Shown piece after piece: positions 8,023-18,400 of a stretch of DNA of 40,360 nucleotides (position 1 is its first letter; the number at the start of each line of letters is the position of its first letter). Made by a program: the position numbers and the translations under genes. Location of the stretch: NCBI RefSeq assembly GCF_900188175.1, contig NZ_FZOQ01000035.1:1-40360 (forward strand). The letters run 5' to 3'. The stretch comes from Pontibacter ummariensis. Its GTDB lineage: Bacteria > Bacteroidota > Bacteroidia > Cytophagales > Hymenobacteraceae. The notes beneath the pieces were generated by a model. The model ran no database searches. It had not been told where the DNA came from and saw only the letters and a program-made list of their open reading frames with translations.

Positions 8023-11000
8023 TTAGAGGTTAAGGTTTAGGCCGAAAGAAAACACCCGAGCAAACGGGTACGTCTTGCCGTCATTCCACCCATTCAGGCC
8101 TACAGACTCCGGATCAAAAATGTCGATCATGTCTGAAAAAGTAAGCAGGTTCTCACCAGACACATAAATTCTTACACGAGACACTCCAACCTTTGAAGTA
8201 AGGCTTGTAGGCAGGGAGTAGCCAAGTTGTACGTTCTTCAATCTCAGGTAAGCGGCATTCTGCAGGTAACGGGTCTGCGTTTGCTGGTTCTTCCAACCAT
8301 ATTGGAAATCTGGCGCAGGGAAGTAAGAGTCAAGGTTTATGTCAGCTACACCCGCCTCCACCATTGGAGAAGTCTCATTACGGAAGAAGTCCATGTGCTC
8401 TACAAAGCCAGCAGACTGCCACATGCCCCCATTCACACCCCAGAAGTAAGGCCCATTGGGCATATAGTCTCTCTTTCCAACACCTTGCATGAAGACGCGT
8501 ACATCAAAACCTCTCCACTCGCCCGTTAAGTCCAGGCTGTACCTGTATCTTGGATTACTGTTACCTATTATACTTCGGTCTCCGGGATTATCCAACGTCT
8601 CTGCACCGCCATCAATTCTCCCATCACCGTTCAGGTCTGCATACATGATGTCGCCTGCTCCCCAATTGCTACCCATGCCGCTCTGGTCTACATTTTCCAG
8701 GTGGGCATCCATCTCAGCCTGTGTTTTTGCTATGCCTACCGTCGTATAGCCCCAGATCTCTCCGAACTTTCTGCCGTTATAATATTGGTTGAGGTTTCCC
8801 GTTTCATTAGGGTATTTCGTTACCTCCTGTATAGCGTCTGCCAGCACGGCACGTACCCCATAGTTAAAGCCACCAATATTATCTTGCCAACTGGCTTCAA
8901 TTTCAAAACCACGTGACTCCATATCAGTATTGTTGATTTGGGGAACGCCAGTACCTAGTGTGACAGGAAGCTCAGGCGCTGGGCCAACCATATCAAAGGT
9001 TTTGCGCTTGAAGTAGTCGAAGTTCAGGTTAAGGCGGTTATTCAGCATAGCAAGGTCAAAACCCGCATTCCAGCTGCTCACTCTCTCCCATGTCAAAAGT
9101 GTACTCACAATACCTGGAGCGCCAGCAGTGTTGGGTTTCTGACCACCAATCAACCAACCTCCACTGTTCATACTAATTGGCTGCAGGCTGTAGAAGGGAT
9201 ACCAATTGTTTGTTTGCTGGTTTCCAAGCTCTCCATAGGACCCTCTAAGCTTGAACATCTGGATTACATCATCGATGGTCCAAAAGTCCTCCTGCGCCAC
9301 ATTCCAGCCTGCTGAAACAGATGGGAACAGGTTCCATCTTTTATCCTCTATGAACCGGGAGCTTCCATCGTAGCGTGCATTCAGTTCCAGCAGGTACCGC
9401 TCCTTAAAGTTGTAGTTCAGACGAGCGAAGAAGCCAGCAATTGCCCAGTGCTGATACCCACCAGCAGTGGCTCTGCTATCCTCTGTCGCTGTGTTAATCG
9501 TTGGCAAGGTCGGTGTGATCAGACTGCTTCTAAAGCCTCCTAAATCACGGTATTTGGTCAACTCAGAGTTGAAACCGCCCAATACCTTAAAGCTATGGAC
9601 ATCGTTGATGTTGAACTCATAATCAGAGTAGATGTTGGAACTGAAATAATTTTCCTTTAGAGCATATTCAGACACGGAACTGTAGCCACCGGAGTTCCAC
9701 CCTACGGAAACAGGGTAAGGTTCTCCATTCACATCATACCCATAGGCCGGTAGCACATCAGTATGGCTGTTCCGGTTTTGGATACGATAATTTCCATTGG
9801 CAATAATGCTCCATCCCTTTGCCGGCGTAAGGGTTAGCTGAGCCTGCTGGTAAATCCAGTCATTCTGGTTTATCACTCGGCCACCTTCCCTCAGTTGTGC
9901 GATCTCACTTGGATCAGACCAATTGCCATTAGGGTCTTTAACCGGCACAGTAGGCCAGCGGCGGGCGACGTTATGGTAGAACAGACTGGTTTGATGCGTG
10001 GCTCTGGTAAAGTCTTCTCGAACGTATCTGGCCGTATAGTTGAACTTAGCCAGCTTGCTAATGGTCGTATTGATCTTCCCAGTAAAGGTATAGCGCTGAA
10101 ACTCATCCCCGGCATGTCTAGTAAGCCCTCCCTGATCTAGATAACCAGCTGACACATAAAACTGCGTGTTCTCCGTTCCGCCATTCAGGTTCACATTATG
10201 CTCCTGGGAAAAGGAACGATCCTTGTACTGTTCTTTAAACCAGTCTGTATTCGCATGAGAACCGGCGTAATACTGGTATCTGTCACCATTAGCGTTCGGC
10301 ACCGTTCCATAGTCTATTTCCCCGCGTTGATACTGCAGGATACGGTCCAGCACTTCTTGTGAGAACTTAGGGGACTCACCACCATTGGCTGCCGCTTCGT
10401 TCCAGTACATCGCGAAGGTATGCGAGTCCATCATCGTTGGCAGGCCCATCGGCTCAGCAAGCCGGAAGTTATTGTTGTAACCAACCCGGGCTTTCCCAAC
10501 CTTACCAGCCTTTGTAGTAACCAGGATAACACCGAAGGGAGCGCGGGATCCATAGATGGAAGAGGCCGCAGCATCTTTCAGTACCGTCACCGACTCAATG
10601 TCCTGTGGGTTAATAGCGTTCAGGTCCCCTTCCATACCATCTATAAGGACAAGAGGCGAAGAAGACGTAGAACCGATTGTACCAGCACCGCGAATATTAA
10701 AGTTGAGCGGCTGGTTCAGCTCTCCTCCCAACCCTGTGGTTTGCAAATTCAGGCCAGGTATTAGGCCCTGCAGTGCCTGCCCCACGTTTTGCACAGGCCG
10801 AGACTCTAATACCTCTGAGCTTACCGTTGAAACGGAACCAGTCAGGTTAGCCTTTCTCTGCTCACCATAGCCAACCACCACCACTTCCTCCAGAGCCTTC
10901 GCGTCTTGGCGTAGCACTACGTTTATGGTAGCCTTCCCCTCAACTGGTATTTCCTGGCTTACGTAGCCAATAAAGGAGAACACCAAAGTTCCACCCTCGT

Positions 11001-11286
11001 CCTTTGGCACGTTCAAGCTAAACGACCCATCAACCCCTGTTGTGGTGCCTCTCACCGTCCCCTTTAAGACAACAGTAACCCCAGGAAGTGGCTCCCCTTC
11101 GGCTGTCGTAACCTTTCCCTGTACAGTAGTAGCTTGCTTTAGGACTTTTTCACCTGCAAACGCACTAAACACAACTTGCTGCCGCCTGGGCTTCACCTTG
11201 GAATCAGCCAGCACTTGGCTGCTAAACAGACAGCTTGTTGAACTGGCCATTAACAGCATAATAGATAATCTGGTAGATTTTTTCAT
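8023..11286 (-). CDS. susC: SusC-type TonB-dependent outer-membrane glycan transporter (left PUL half)
   Basis: 1087 residues. A signal peptide (about residues 1-28) and a short linker precede a carboxypeptidase-regulatory-like domain at about 54-135 (VQGKVTTAEGEPLPGVTVV). The SusC signature EEVVVVGYGEQRKANLTGSV and the plug (VLIDGMEGDLNAINPQDIE, SIYGSRAPFGVILVTTK) come next, then the 22-strand barrel ending in ARVFSFGLNLNL, with the aromatic/Leu C-terminus typical of outer-membrane barrels. There is no complete STN domain, so no sign of ECF-sigma/anti-sigma signalling. It imports oligosaccharides with TonB energy, paired with the SusD encoded 11 nt downstream. A promoter-like element and CGTTAAC boxes lie in the 355-nt upstream gap. 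It belongs with the GH16 and sulfatase genes that follow. Confidence 0.96.
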   Translation of the reverse strand: MKKSTRLSIMLLMASSTSCLFSSQVLADSKVKPRRQQVVFSAFAGEKVLKQATTVQGKVTTAEGEPLPGVTVVLKGTVRGTTTGVDGSFSLNVPKDEGGTLVFSFIGYVSQEIPVEGKATINVVLRQDAKALEEVVVVGYGEQRKANLTGSVSTVSSEVLESRPVQNVGQALQGLIPGLNLQTTGLGGELNQPLNFNIRGAGTIGSTSSSPLVLIDGMEGDLNAINPQDIESVTVLKDAAASSIYGSRAPFGVILVTTKAGKVGKARVGYNNNFRLAEPMGLPTMMDSHTFAMYWNEAAANGGESPKFSQEVLDRILQYQRGEIDYGTVPNANGDRYQYYAGSHANTDWFKEQYKDRSFSQEHNVNLNGGTENTQFYVSAGYLDQGGLTRHAGDEFQRYTFTGKINTTISKLAKFNYTARYVREDFTRATHQTSLFYHNVARRWPTVPVKDPNGNWSDPSEIAQLREGGRVINQNDWIYQQAQLTLTPAKGWSIIANGNYRIQNRNSHTDVLPAYGYDVNGEPYPVSVGWNSGGYSSVSEYALKENYFSSNIYSDYEFNINDVHSFKVLGGFNSELTKYRDLGGFRSSLITPTLPTINTATEDSRATAGGYQHWAIAGFFARLNYNFKERYLLELNARYDGSSRFIEDKRWNLFPSVSAGWNVAQEDFWTIDDVIQMFKLRGSYGELGNQQTNNWYPFYSLQPISMNSGGWLIGGQKPNTAGAPGIVSTLLTWERVSSWNAGFDLAMLNNRLNLNFDYFKRKTFDMVGPAPELPVTLGTGVPQINNTDMESRGFEIEASWQDNIGGFNYGVRAVLADAIQEVTKYPNETGNLNQYYNGRKFGEIWGYTTVGIAKTQAEMDAHLENVDQSGMGSNWGAGDIMYADLNGDGRIDGGAETLDNPGDRSIIGNSNPRYRYSLDLTGEWRGFDVRVFMQGVGKRDYMPNGPYFWGVNGGMWQSAGFVEHMDFFRNETSPMVEAGVADINLDSYFPAPDFQYGWKNQQTQTRYLQNAAYLRLKNVQLGYSLPTSLTSKVGVSRVRIYVSGENLLTFSDMIDIFDPESVGLNGWNDGKTYPFARVFSFGLNLNL

Positions 11287-11436
11287 ATAGGCATTATCAT
11301 TATAAATAGAATTATTTGATTTCCCTTAGGTAGCAGCACTATGGCAAATGGAGACACAGCAGAATATACCAGATGCGTTGGGCAAGCCTCTCTATAGGGA
11401 AATGTTTCACACGCATCCATAATTGAGATAAGCCTA

Positions 11437-11456
11437 GCGTTAACATACGTTAACGC
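11437..11456. promoter_or_regulatory. Candidate operator: 8-4-8 palindrome before susC
   Basis: GCGTTAACATACGTTAACGC is a perfect inverted repeat with arms 11437-11444 and 11449-11456. It lies in the presumed 5' leader of susC, about 45-65 nt downstream of the predicted promoter. Another copy of its right arm lies at 11555-11565. The binding protein is unknown; a LacI- or other dimeric HTH-type regulator is possible. Confidence 0.5.
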
Positions 11457-11501
11457 ATTTACACGCATAACTATTCCTGTAACAAGTAGCGTTTTATGTA
11501 A

Positions 11502-11532
11502 TAAACATATAATATTGATTTTATAAAAGCAA
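11502..11532 (-). promoter_or_regulatory. Candidate Bacteroidota promoter for susC
   Basis: On the minus strand TATGTTTA (11502-11509) matches the TAnnTTTG -7 element at seven of eight positions. A TTG (11530-11532) stands 20 nt upstream, where the -33 element belongs. This predicts a leader of about 205 nt before the susC start at 11286. Confidence 0.4.
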
Positions 11533-11554
11533 CATATTTAGCAAATTTGTGTGC

Positions 11555-11565
11555 ACGTTAACGCA
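11555..11565. promoter_or_regulatory. Second CGTTAACG box upstream of the susC promoter
   Basis: ACGTTAACGCA repeats the right arm of the palindrome at 11437-11456 exactly over 11 nt, and its core CGTTAACG is itself palindromic. Together the boxes lie on both sides of the predicted promoter, as expected for a repression loop or for activation plus roadblock. Confidence 0.4.
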
Positions 11566-11611
11566 ATTTATACTAAAAGTCACCTACATCCCTGGAAGTC
11601 TCTACAGATCC

Positions 11612-11631
11612 GGCAGGTGTCAGTTCCTGCC
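11612..11631 (-). terminator. Short hairpin after the PNGase F gene
   Basis: GGCAGG (11612-11617) and CCTGCC (11626-11631) pair around an 8-nt loop, starting 10 nt after the PNGase F stop. No U-run follows, so termination strength is uncertain. Confidence 0.3.
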
Positions 11632-11641
11632 TAGTCCCCTT

Positions 11642-13579
11642 CTATTCTTTCAGGCGGATACGTTTCTTAAACTTTTCCTCCCCATCCACGAAAACCTTCA
11701 GGTAAAAGCGGCCTTTGGGATAACGGCTCAAATCATAGGTAAAGACACCTTCCTTTATCTGCTCATACTTTTGTTTCTCCACCACCTTATTTCCGGGATC
11801 TGTTTCAATTTGCACCTCCACATTGTGGGGGAAATTGGCGTAGTAATCGAAGGTGGTGGTGTCATTCGTGCGAGTCGGGTATAGGCCAAAGGAACTCTGG
11901 TCGGTAACAGGAGCCACCGGGGCACCTACCTCAAAGGCGTAGCTAACCGAGGAGCCAAAGTCCGACTCAAAATCCTTCAGAATGGCGCCATCCTTGTTTA
12001 AAAGGCGCAGCTTACCTCGGCCGCCGCGTGGGTTAGCCCAAAACTCCAGCCCATTTCCGGCACTATCCTGAAGAGTAAAGTCGTAGTTGCCTACCGCGAG
12101 CTGCACAGTATCGCGGTAAACAGTGTTGGCTTTCAGCGATCCGGCAACACGCTCCCGGATAGTGTTACCCTCGCTGTCTTTAAGCTTATAGCTGTTATGC
12201 GTCGGCTCGTTATTCGTCATCAGGTACACGATAAGCATGCCATCCTGACGGGGAACAGCCTCGAAGGTACTGGCCAGGCTGTTATCTGCAGTGTACTTGT
12301 CCTTCTTACCGTTTGGCCGCTGCAGTTTTACCTCAAAACGGTTCTGCCCTACTTTGCTGTCAATCACGCCCGACAGGGTGATCATAGCAGTGGCGGCAGG
12401 GGCTATTTTTCCGGTCCAGTTGTACTCTCTCTGTTCAAAGCCTTTGGTGCCGTAGCTAATGGCCAAACTTGTAACAGGCAACGCCCCCATGTTTTTCACC
12501 ACGATGTGCGGCTGCATGTTGGCAGGGTTCTGACGGCGATGTGCATCTTTGAGCGATGGACGAATGATGTCCGTAATGGCCACATCGTTTTTAGCCGCCG
12601 GTTTTCTGTACTGGATGATGTAGGCGGTAATGTACTCGTCCGCGCTTGGCTCCGTAGAAGTATAGTCCTCCATGTTGATGTCCACTGTATGCTGGCTGCG
12701 GGGCTTCACCGGCAGGTCGTAGAGGTCAGGTTGCATCAAGTCGCCGGGACACCAGTTAGCACGAGCGTACACCCAGGTCCCTGCCTGCGGGTACAGCGGG
12801 TTCTCGCCGCACTTTTTCCAGATGTCCCTCCTGTCGATGAGTTTCTGATCAAAGTACACTGCCCTGTATTTGCTGCAGAATTCGGCGCAGTTGTCGGGCT
12901 TGTCCATGCCGTGGCCTGTCTGCACTACACGCAGGCGGGCGAAAGCGGCATTTTCATCGGCTGTAAAAATAACCGGCCTCAGCGCGTTCTCAATCGGGTT
13001 GGCAGGGTCGCCGTAGCGGTAAGCCCCGTCGTATACTTTCTGAATAGAGATAGGCTCCCAGGCCGGCTTGCCCTTCACGATCTCGAAATCCAGCGTCACG
13101 GTCCAGCCGCGGTCTTCGTTGGGCTCCCAGCCCGTGTGATTATACTCTATCTCCACGCTGTCGCGTAGCAGTAGGCTAAAGTCGGTAATATCCACCTCCC
13201 AGTCAAAGGTCCAGTCTTTTCCAAAGGCTCCGCCGTACGGCGTCAGCATGCGCCCGATCTCGATGTCCTGCGACTCACCTTCCTTACCACCCGTACGGCG
13301 GATGGTGATGTGGTCTTTGTAGTCCCAGTCGGCGCAGCGCATGTCGTCTGGACAGCCCAGGCGCAGCTTCAGTTTTATACTTCGAATGTTCTGGCCTTTG
13401 TATGGGAAAACGCCCCAGGCTTTGTAGTGGTTATTGCCCTGGCTTGGATCGGTTACCACCGTCATGCGGTTGTGCGTAACCACATGCAGGGTATCAGAGG
13501 CGTGGGTTTGAAGGGTAATAAGGGAAAGTAGGGCAATGAGGCTGTAGCGCCATACTTTAGTTGTTAACCTGTACTTCAT
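11642..13579 (-). CDS. PNGase F-type peptide-N(4)-(N-acetyl-beta-glucosaminyl)asparagine amidase
   Basis: 645 residues with an N-terminal signal (LIALLSLITLQTHA). The two PNGase F jelly-roll domains occupy about residues 30-345. RCADWDYKDHITIR carries Asp86, equivalent to the first catalytic Asp. MLTPYGGAFGKDWTFDWEVDI is the conserved strand after it. GHGMDKPDNCAEFC holds the late catalytic Glu233. The enzyme hydrolyses the Asn-GlcNAc bond and releases whole N-glycans. It is much longer than the roughly 350-residue Elizabethkingia enzyme. The extra 300 residues include beta-rich modules and a final 75 residues (FGLYPTRTND... GRFYLKVFVDGEEKFKK) resembling a type IX secretion sorting domain. 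It sits alone between two 350-420 nt gaps, so it probably has its own promoter. It ties the locus to glycoproteins rather than to plant or algal polymers. Confidence 0.9.
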   Translation of the reverse strand: MKYRLTTKVWRYSLIALLSLITLQTHASDTLHVVTHNRMTVVTDPSQGNNHYKAWGVFPYKGQNIRSIKLKLRLGCPDDMRCADWDYKDHITIRRTGGKEGESQDIEIGRMLTPYGGAFGKDWTFDWEVDITDFSLLLRDSVEIEYNHTGWEPNEDRGWTVTLDFEIVKGKPAWEPISIQKVYDGAYRYGDPANPIENALRPVIFTADENAAFARLRVVQTGHGMDKPDNCAEFCSKYRAVYFDQKLIDRRDIWKKCGENPLYPQAGTWVYARANWCPGDLMQPDLYDLPVKPRSQHTVDINMEDYTSTEPSADEYITAYIIQYRKPAAKNDVAITDIIRPSLKDAHRRQNPANMQPHIVVKNMGALPVTSLAISYGTKGFEQREYNWTGKIAPAATAMITLSGVIDSKVGQNRFEVKLQRPNGKKDKYTADNSLASTFEAVPRQDGMLIVYLMTNNEPTHNSYKLKDSEGNTIRERVAGSLKANTVYRDTVQLAVGNYDFTLQDSAGNGLEFWANPRGGRGKLRLLNKDGAILKDFESDFGSSVSYAFEVGAPVAPVTDQSSFGLYPTRTNDTTTFDYYANFPHNVEVQIETDPGNKVVEKQKYEQIKEGVFTYDLSRYPKGRFYLKVFVDGEEKFKKRIRLKE

Positions 13580-13995
13580 TTTTAGAGCATTAATTCTTTA
13601 TTCTTGTTATTAAAGTCCACTGGCGCGAACGCTGATTGTGCCAATGCCTCTCGCCGCCTCACTTAACGTGACCAGTCTGTGCTTTCCATTAAATGTTTAT
13701 CCTCCAGCCTTACAAGGGACTCGCTTCATTTCATACTTACTGCTCTCAAGGCCCCAAGGCCTTGTCTTTTCGCATCGCACTGCTTTCGCTTCCTCTGCTC
13801 CTGCCTCACAATGTCCCACTACGTTCAGCACCGGAACCCCAAGGCACTCTTTGTAGAGGGCCCCTACCTCCACGGAAAGACTGGGGAAGTTTCTTGCCAT
13901 GCTTTAGTTGTATGAAGGTATAAGATCCCGTTTTATGTTATGAGCACTTCCATGCCCTACCTCCCCATTCCCACCGCTGCTAATCGGGCACCACC
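13580..13995. other. Gap between GH27 and PNGase F genes
   Basis: I find no gene, no TAnnTTTG-type promoter match and no long hairpin in these 416 nt. The short overlapping plus-strand frames here have proline- and cysteine-rich, low-quality translations. It should contain the PNGase F promoter by position. Confidence 0.4.
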
Positions 13996-15258
13996 CTACT
14001 GGTACTGGAAAACATTGTATGGCCTGGAGGTCCCCTCTAGCTTTAACACCACCACACCATGTGCCGGCACGTCAAAGCGTACTTCTTTCTCTTTTGAAGT
14101 CTCAAAGTCCTTTTTCGCCCATAAATCGCGCATGGAGTAGCCTTTGGCGGCATACAGGCCCACAGAATCCGGATGAAAGGCAATGGCAGCGGTTTTCCCG
14201 GACCTATTGAGCAGGGCTACGGCCACTTGCCCACTCATGGTAGTCTGCAAGGGTTTCGCCCATACTTCCAGATCGCCTTTATCCACCAGGCGGCGGGCCT
14301 GGTATACCAGCTTGTCCTGGTTCAGGGCTATTATTTCTTTGTTTGTGAGGATGCTGATCGTTTCCGGGCTCATGTGGCGCAGGTCATTTCCAGCCAGCAG
14401 CGGGGAGCTCATCATACACCACATAGAGAAGTGCGTCTTGTCTTCTTCATAGCTCATGCCCCGCCCGACCTGCAGCATGTCCATATCGTTTACGTGGCCC
14501 GGAGAGGCATACTTCCAAAGGTCGGCGTTCAAATCTACGATATGCATGACGGAGACAAAGGTATTGTCTATGTCGCCGGAGATGCGCCAGGAGTCTGCCA
14601 GCGGCACCACCCAGTCTCCCGGAAACCTCCAGCGGCACACGTTGTATACCACATCCGAACGTATCTGGCGGATCAGGTTACCAATCTGAGTATAGCGGGT
14701 TTGCTCATCCAGTCCCAGCCAATCGCCGCCGCACCAGTCCACTTTTATAAAATCGTAGTTCCACTCCTGCAGCAGCAGTTGCAGGTCCTGCGCGTCGTGC
14801 CCGTACAGGCCCATGCCTACGCCCACGGTGTCTTTGTCCCAGTAAGAGGCACAGGTGTTAATGCCGGCATCGGAGTATATCCCAGCCTTCAGCCCTTTAG
14901 AGTGGATGTAGTCGCTCAGGGACCGCATACCGCTCGGGAATCTTTCCGGATGTGCTATTATCGTTCCCGCCTCGTCTCTACCGCCAAAGAAGCCGTCATC
15001 AATATTGACGTAAGTATAACCTGCCTCCTGCATTCCCGACGACACCATGAAATCGGCCTGCGCCCTGATGATGTCCTCGTTTATGTCGGCACGGAAATTA
15101 TTCCAACTAGACCAACCCATGGTAGGCGTTCTGGGGCGTACTGCCACCGCTGCCGTCTTTCCTGCTGCAGGTACTGTGCTGGGTTCAGCGTTATTGGGCT
15201 GGCTTCGGCAGGCAAGCAGCACAAAAAGTAACAAGCAAGGGATGAGCTTTTTGAACAT
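13996..15258 (-). CDS. GH27 alpha-galactosidase-like lipoprotein
   Basis: Start placed at MFKKLIPCLLLFVLLAC, which gives a lipoprotein signal with Cys17; the open frame continues 40 codons upstream without signal character. The GH27 barrel begins TPTMGWSSWNNF. VNIDDGFFGGRD follows, with the nucleophile in FIKVDWCGGDW (Asp174) and the acid/base in SWRISGDIDNTF (Asp229). GHVNDMDMLQVG and SPLLAGNDLRHM are also family hallmarks. A small beta-domain ends the protein. GH27 includes alpha-galactosidases, alpha-N-acetylgalactosaminidases and beta-L-arabinopyranosidases; alpha-Gal caps on glycoproteins fit here. It follows a GH2 gene by 159 nt and a second GH27 precedes that GH2. This one is lipid-anchored, the other is soluble. 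Confidence 0.9.
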   Translation of the reverse strand: MFKKLIPCLLLFVLLACRSQPNNAEPSTVPAAGKTAAVAVRPRTPTMGWSSWNNFRADINEDIIRAQADFMVSSGMQEAGYTYVNIDDGFFGGRDEAGTIIAHPERFPSGMRSLSDYIHSKGLKAGIYSDAGINTCASYWDKDTVGVGMGLYGHDAQDLQLLLQEWNYDFIKVDWCGGDWLGLDEQTRYTQIGNLIRQIRSDVVYNVCRWRFPGDWVVPLADSWRISGDIDNTFVSVMHIVDLNADLWKYASPGHVNDMDMLQVGRGMSYEEDKTHFSMWCMMSSPLLAGNDLRHMSPETISILTNKEIIALNQDKLVYQARRLVDKGDLEVWAKPLQTTMSGQVAVALLNRSGKTAAIAFHPDSVGLYAAKGYSMRDLWAKKDFETSKEKEVRFDVPAHGVVVLKLEGTSRPYNVFQYQ

Positions 15259-15308
15259 AGTCTGTGAATAGATGAATGTTTGGACCATCTCCGTAGCCAA
15301 GCTACCTG

Positions 15309-15353
15309 GCGCCTCCCTAAACTTAGCTATACCTCTATGCTTTGGAGAGGCGC
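15309..15353 (-). other. Imperfect hairpin in the GH27 leader
   Basis: GCGCCTC (15309-15315) pairs with GAGGCGC (15347-15353), with two further G-C pairs past a bulge, around a loop of about 30 nt. It lies about 50 nt before the GH27 start, between that gene and GH2. Confidence 0.3.
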
Positions 15354-15417
15354 TAAAGAGCAAACGGAGCAGCCACATGTATACTCCTTGTGCCGCGCCA
15401 CTAAAAATTGACCAGAT

Positions 15418-18400
15418 CTACTTTTTCACCGGCACGATGCGGTACTCATAATAGTATGGCTTGTTGAGGAAGAGCTTATACTTGTCCAGCGGAAGCAGGC
15501 CCCAGCTGTTATTACCGCCTACGCCAAGTTGCTGCAAGTCCACATGCAGGTGGATGTTTTTGTCCGGCTCCAGCGAGCCTGAGTGCGTCTGGTGCTTGTC
15601 GAAACCCGGGAACAGCTGATCCGGGCTGTACGGCAGTGCGCTGACGTTCAGCAGCGTGTCGATGTGCTGGATGATAATGCCGGAGCCGTCTTTGCGGCTG
15701 ATCTTGGCCCAGCGCACATCCGATTTGTTGCCGCTCTCCTGCGGGCGCACGTACGGGTGATACTGCTCTGCAACGCTACCTTCGTACTGACCTACCAAAG
15801 CGGAAGTCTTTCTGTCCCAGTAGCTCTCCCACGGACCACGGCCATACCACTCGATGTTTTTAAAGTCGGTTGGCAGCGCCATGTGGTTTCCAACTTTAAA
15901 GGTCATCATCTTCAGCTCCTTTAGCGGCTGCACGTTGTTTTTCACCGTAAGGGCGCCCTTGCCGTCAGCTATGATTGTTTGTTCATACTTAAGGCCACCG
16001 TCCAACAGCTCCTTCTCAATGTTAACCTGTACCTGCCCGTCAGCCAGCGCCTCCACATTCACCTTCTTCACCACGGCTTTGTCGTCCGCGTCCTTCAGCT
16101 CGCGCAGGCGCTTCTGCAGACCCGCGCCAAAGTCGTTGTCGGTGCCGGGGCGCCAGAAGTTTATGCGTGGTCCACTTTCCAAGATCGTCTTGCCGTTGGC
16201 TTTGTAAGAAGTGATGTTACCGGTCTTCTTGTCCACCGTCAGGGTGAAGCGCTTGTTACCCAGCTCAATGACCGAGGCGCCGTCCATTACATAGATTTTG
16301 TCGTTGCTCGGGGCATAGGCTGGCGGCACAGGCTGGCTCAAGGCAAATTCTTCAAAGGCCAGCTCAGTAACCGCCTTCAGCACGCCCTCATCATTTTTGA
16401 GCACCGCTTTTACCTGCAGGTAGTACTCGTGAATCGTATCCGCTTTAATCGCCTCATCCGGCAAGGTAAGCCGTACGGACTGGCCCGGCTGCACGGTCAA
16501 CTCGCTTATTACGCCAGACTCTACCGCTTTACCATCGCGCAGCAGGGTCCAGTTGAGCTTAAAGTTATCCAGGGTGCGGAAGAAGTACTTGCTGCGCACG
16601 CCCAGTTGGTTTTTGTGGAGCGTGAAGGCGATGTTCTGGTACACTTTGCGCACCTCGAAAGCGTGCGGGTGGAAAGTGCGGTCCGCCCCGATCACCCCAT
16701 TAATAAGGAAGTTGTTATCGCTTGGCGTGTCCCTGTCGCCCCAGTCGCCGCCGTAGCCCAGAATCTTCTTGCCGTCCTTCATGCGGTACACGCCCTGATC
16801 TACCCAATCCCAGATAAAACCGCCCTGCAGCACCGGGTACGTCTCAAAAATATCCCAATACTCTTTTAAGTTACCGATGCTGTTGCCCATGGCGTGCGCG
16901 TACTCGCAGAGCAGGTAGGGCTGTGTTGGGTTATCCTGAGCGTAGGCAATCACCTCGTCCGGGGTGCGGTACATCTTAGAGTAGATGTCGGTGTTCCAGT
17001 CGCCGGAGGCCAGTTCGTAGTGCACTGGTATGGATGGGTCCAGGCTCTTGGCCAACTCGTAGCCGCGGTAGAAATTCCAGCCATTGCCGGCCTCGTTGCC
17101 CAGGCTCCAGGAGAAAATGCTCGGGTGGTTACGGTCCCGGCGGATCATGCGGCCGATGCGCGTCAGGTGCGCCAGCTCCCACGCCGGCACGTTGGCCAGC
17201 GTGCGGCCCAGGTCGTAGTGCATGCCATGCGACTCTACGTTGGCCTCGTCCATCACGTACAGGCCGTATAAATCGCAAAGCTCATAAAAGTATGGATCGT
17301 TCGGGTAATGGCTGGTGCGCACGGCGTTTACGTTCAGCTGCTTCATCAGCTTCACTTCCTCCAGCATGGCCTCCCGGCTCACCACTTGCCCCGTTTCCGG
17401 GTGCGTTTCGTGGCGGTTCACACCCTTAAACATCACCGGCTTTCCGTTCACCAAGATCTGCGTGTTCTTGATCTCTACCGTTCGGAAGCCCATTTTGCGG
17501 CTGATCACTTCCTGTACTTTGCCATTGCCGTCATACAGCGTGATCTCCAAACGGTACAGGTTCGGCGTCTCGGCGCTCCAGGCTTTGGCGTTAGCAACGC
17601 TGGCGTTAAAGCGGAGCTCGGTTTTGCCCTGCTTCATCTTCAGGCCCCAGGTGTTCTGTTGGGCGCTCCACACTTTCCTGCCCTCCGCATCGTATAGGGC
17701 CGCCCCTACCTTATACTTCTCCTGGTTCTCGTCGGTGTTATTCCAGGCGGTTACGTGCAGGTTCATCACCCCGTCTCTATAGTTGTTGGCCAGCGAGGCA
17801 TTGGTCACATAGTCATAAAGGTGCACGTTTGGGCGGGTATAGAGATAGGTGTCTCTGCTGATGCCCGACACGCGCCACATGTCCTGCGCCTCCAGATAAC
17901 TACCGTCGTTCCAGCGGCGCACCTCCAGGGCAATCAGGTTCTGGCCCTGCTGCACGTAAGGCGTAATATCGAACTCCGATTCCAGCTTGCTGTCTTTGCC
18001 CAGCCCCACATACTTACCGTTCACATACAGTTTAAAGGCTGATTTCACAGCTCCCAGGTGAATGAATACGCGCTGGTTATTCCAATAAGCAGGCAGGGTA
18101 ACCATACGGCGGTAGGCACCGGCCGGTTGGTCGATGTTATCCGGAATATCCGGTGGCTGCGGGTTGGTCATGTTGAACTCGTAGAACGGGTTCACGTAGA
18201 TCGGCACGCCATAGCCGTTAAACTCCCAGTTGGCCGGCACCGGAAACTCTTTCCAGCTCTTATCGCTGAAGCTAGTGGCGTAGAAATCCTGTGGCAGTTG
18301 CTTGTAGTCCTCCGCCCAGTGGAACTTCCACAGGCCGTTCAGCGACAGGAAGCGGGAAGATTTGGCCTTATCGCCGGCAGCGGCTTTGCCAGCGTCCTCA

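Larger units (their letters stand above)
11287..11641. other. Gap between PNGase F and susC: regulatory region
   Basis: No gene is visible. This AT-rich 355-nt stretch holds the candidate susC promoter, three CGTTAAC boxes and the PNGase F 3' hairpin (separate entries). It probably marks the boundary between two transcription units. Confidence 0.6.

Noticed and set aside
12197..13168. 323-codon plus-strand frame inside the PNGase F gene
   Set aside because: It is fully antisense to a recognisable enzyme, with His/Arg/Val-rich shadow composition and no motif.
14173..15231. 352-codon plus-strand frame inside the GH27 gene
   Set aside because: Antisense shadow of a gene with clear catalytic motifs.
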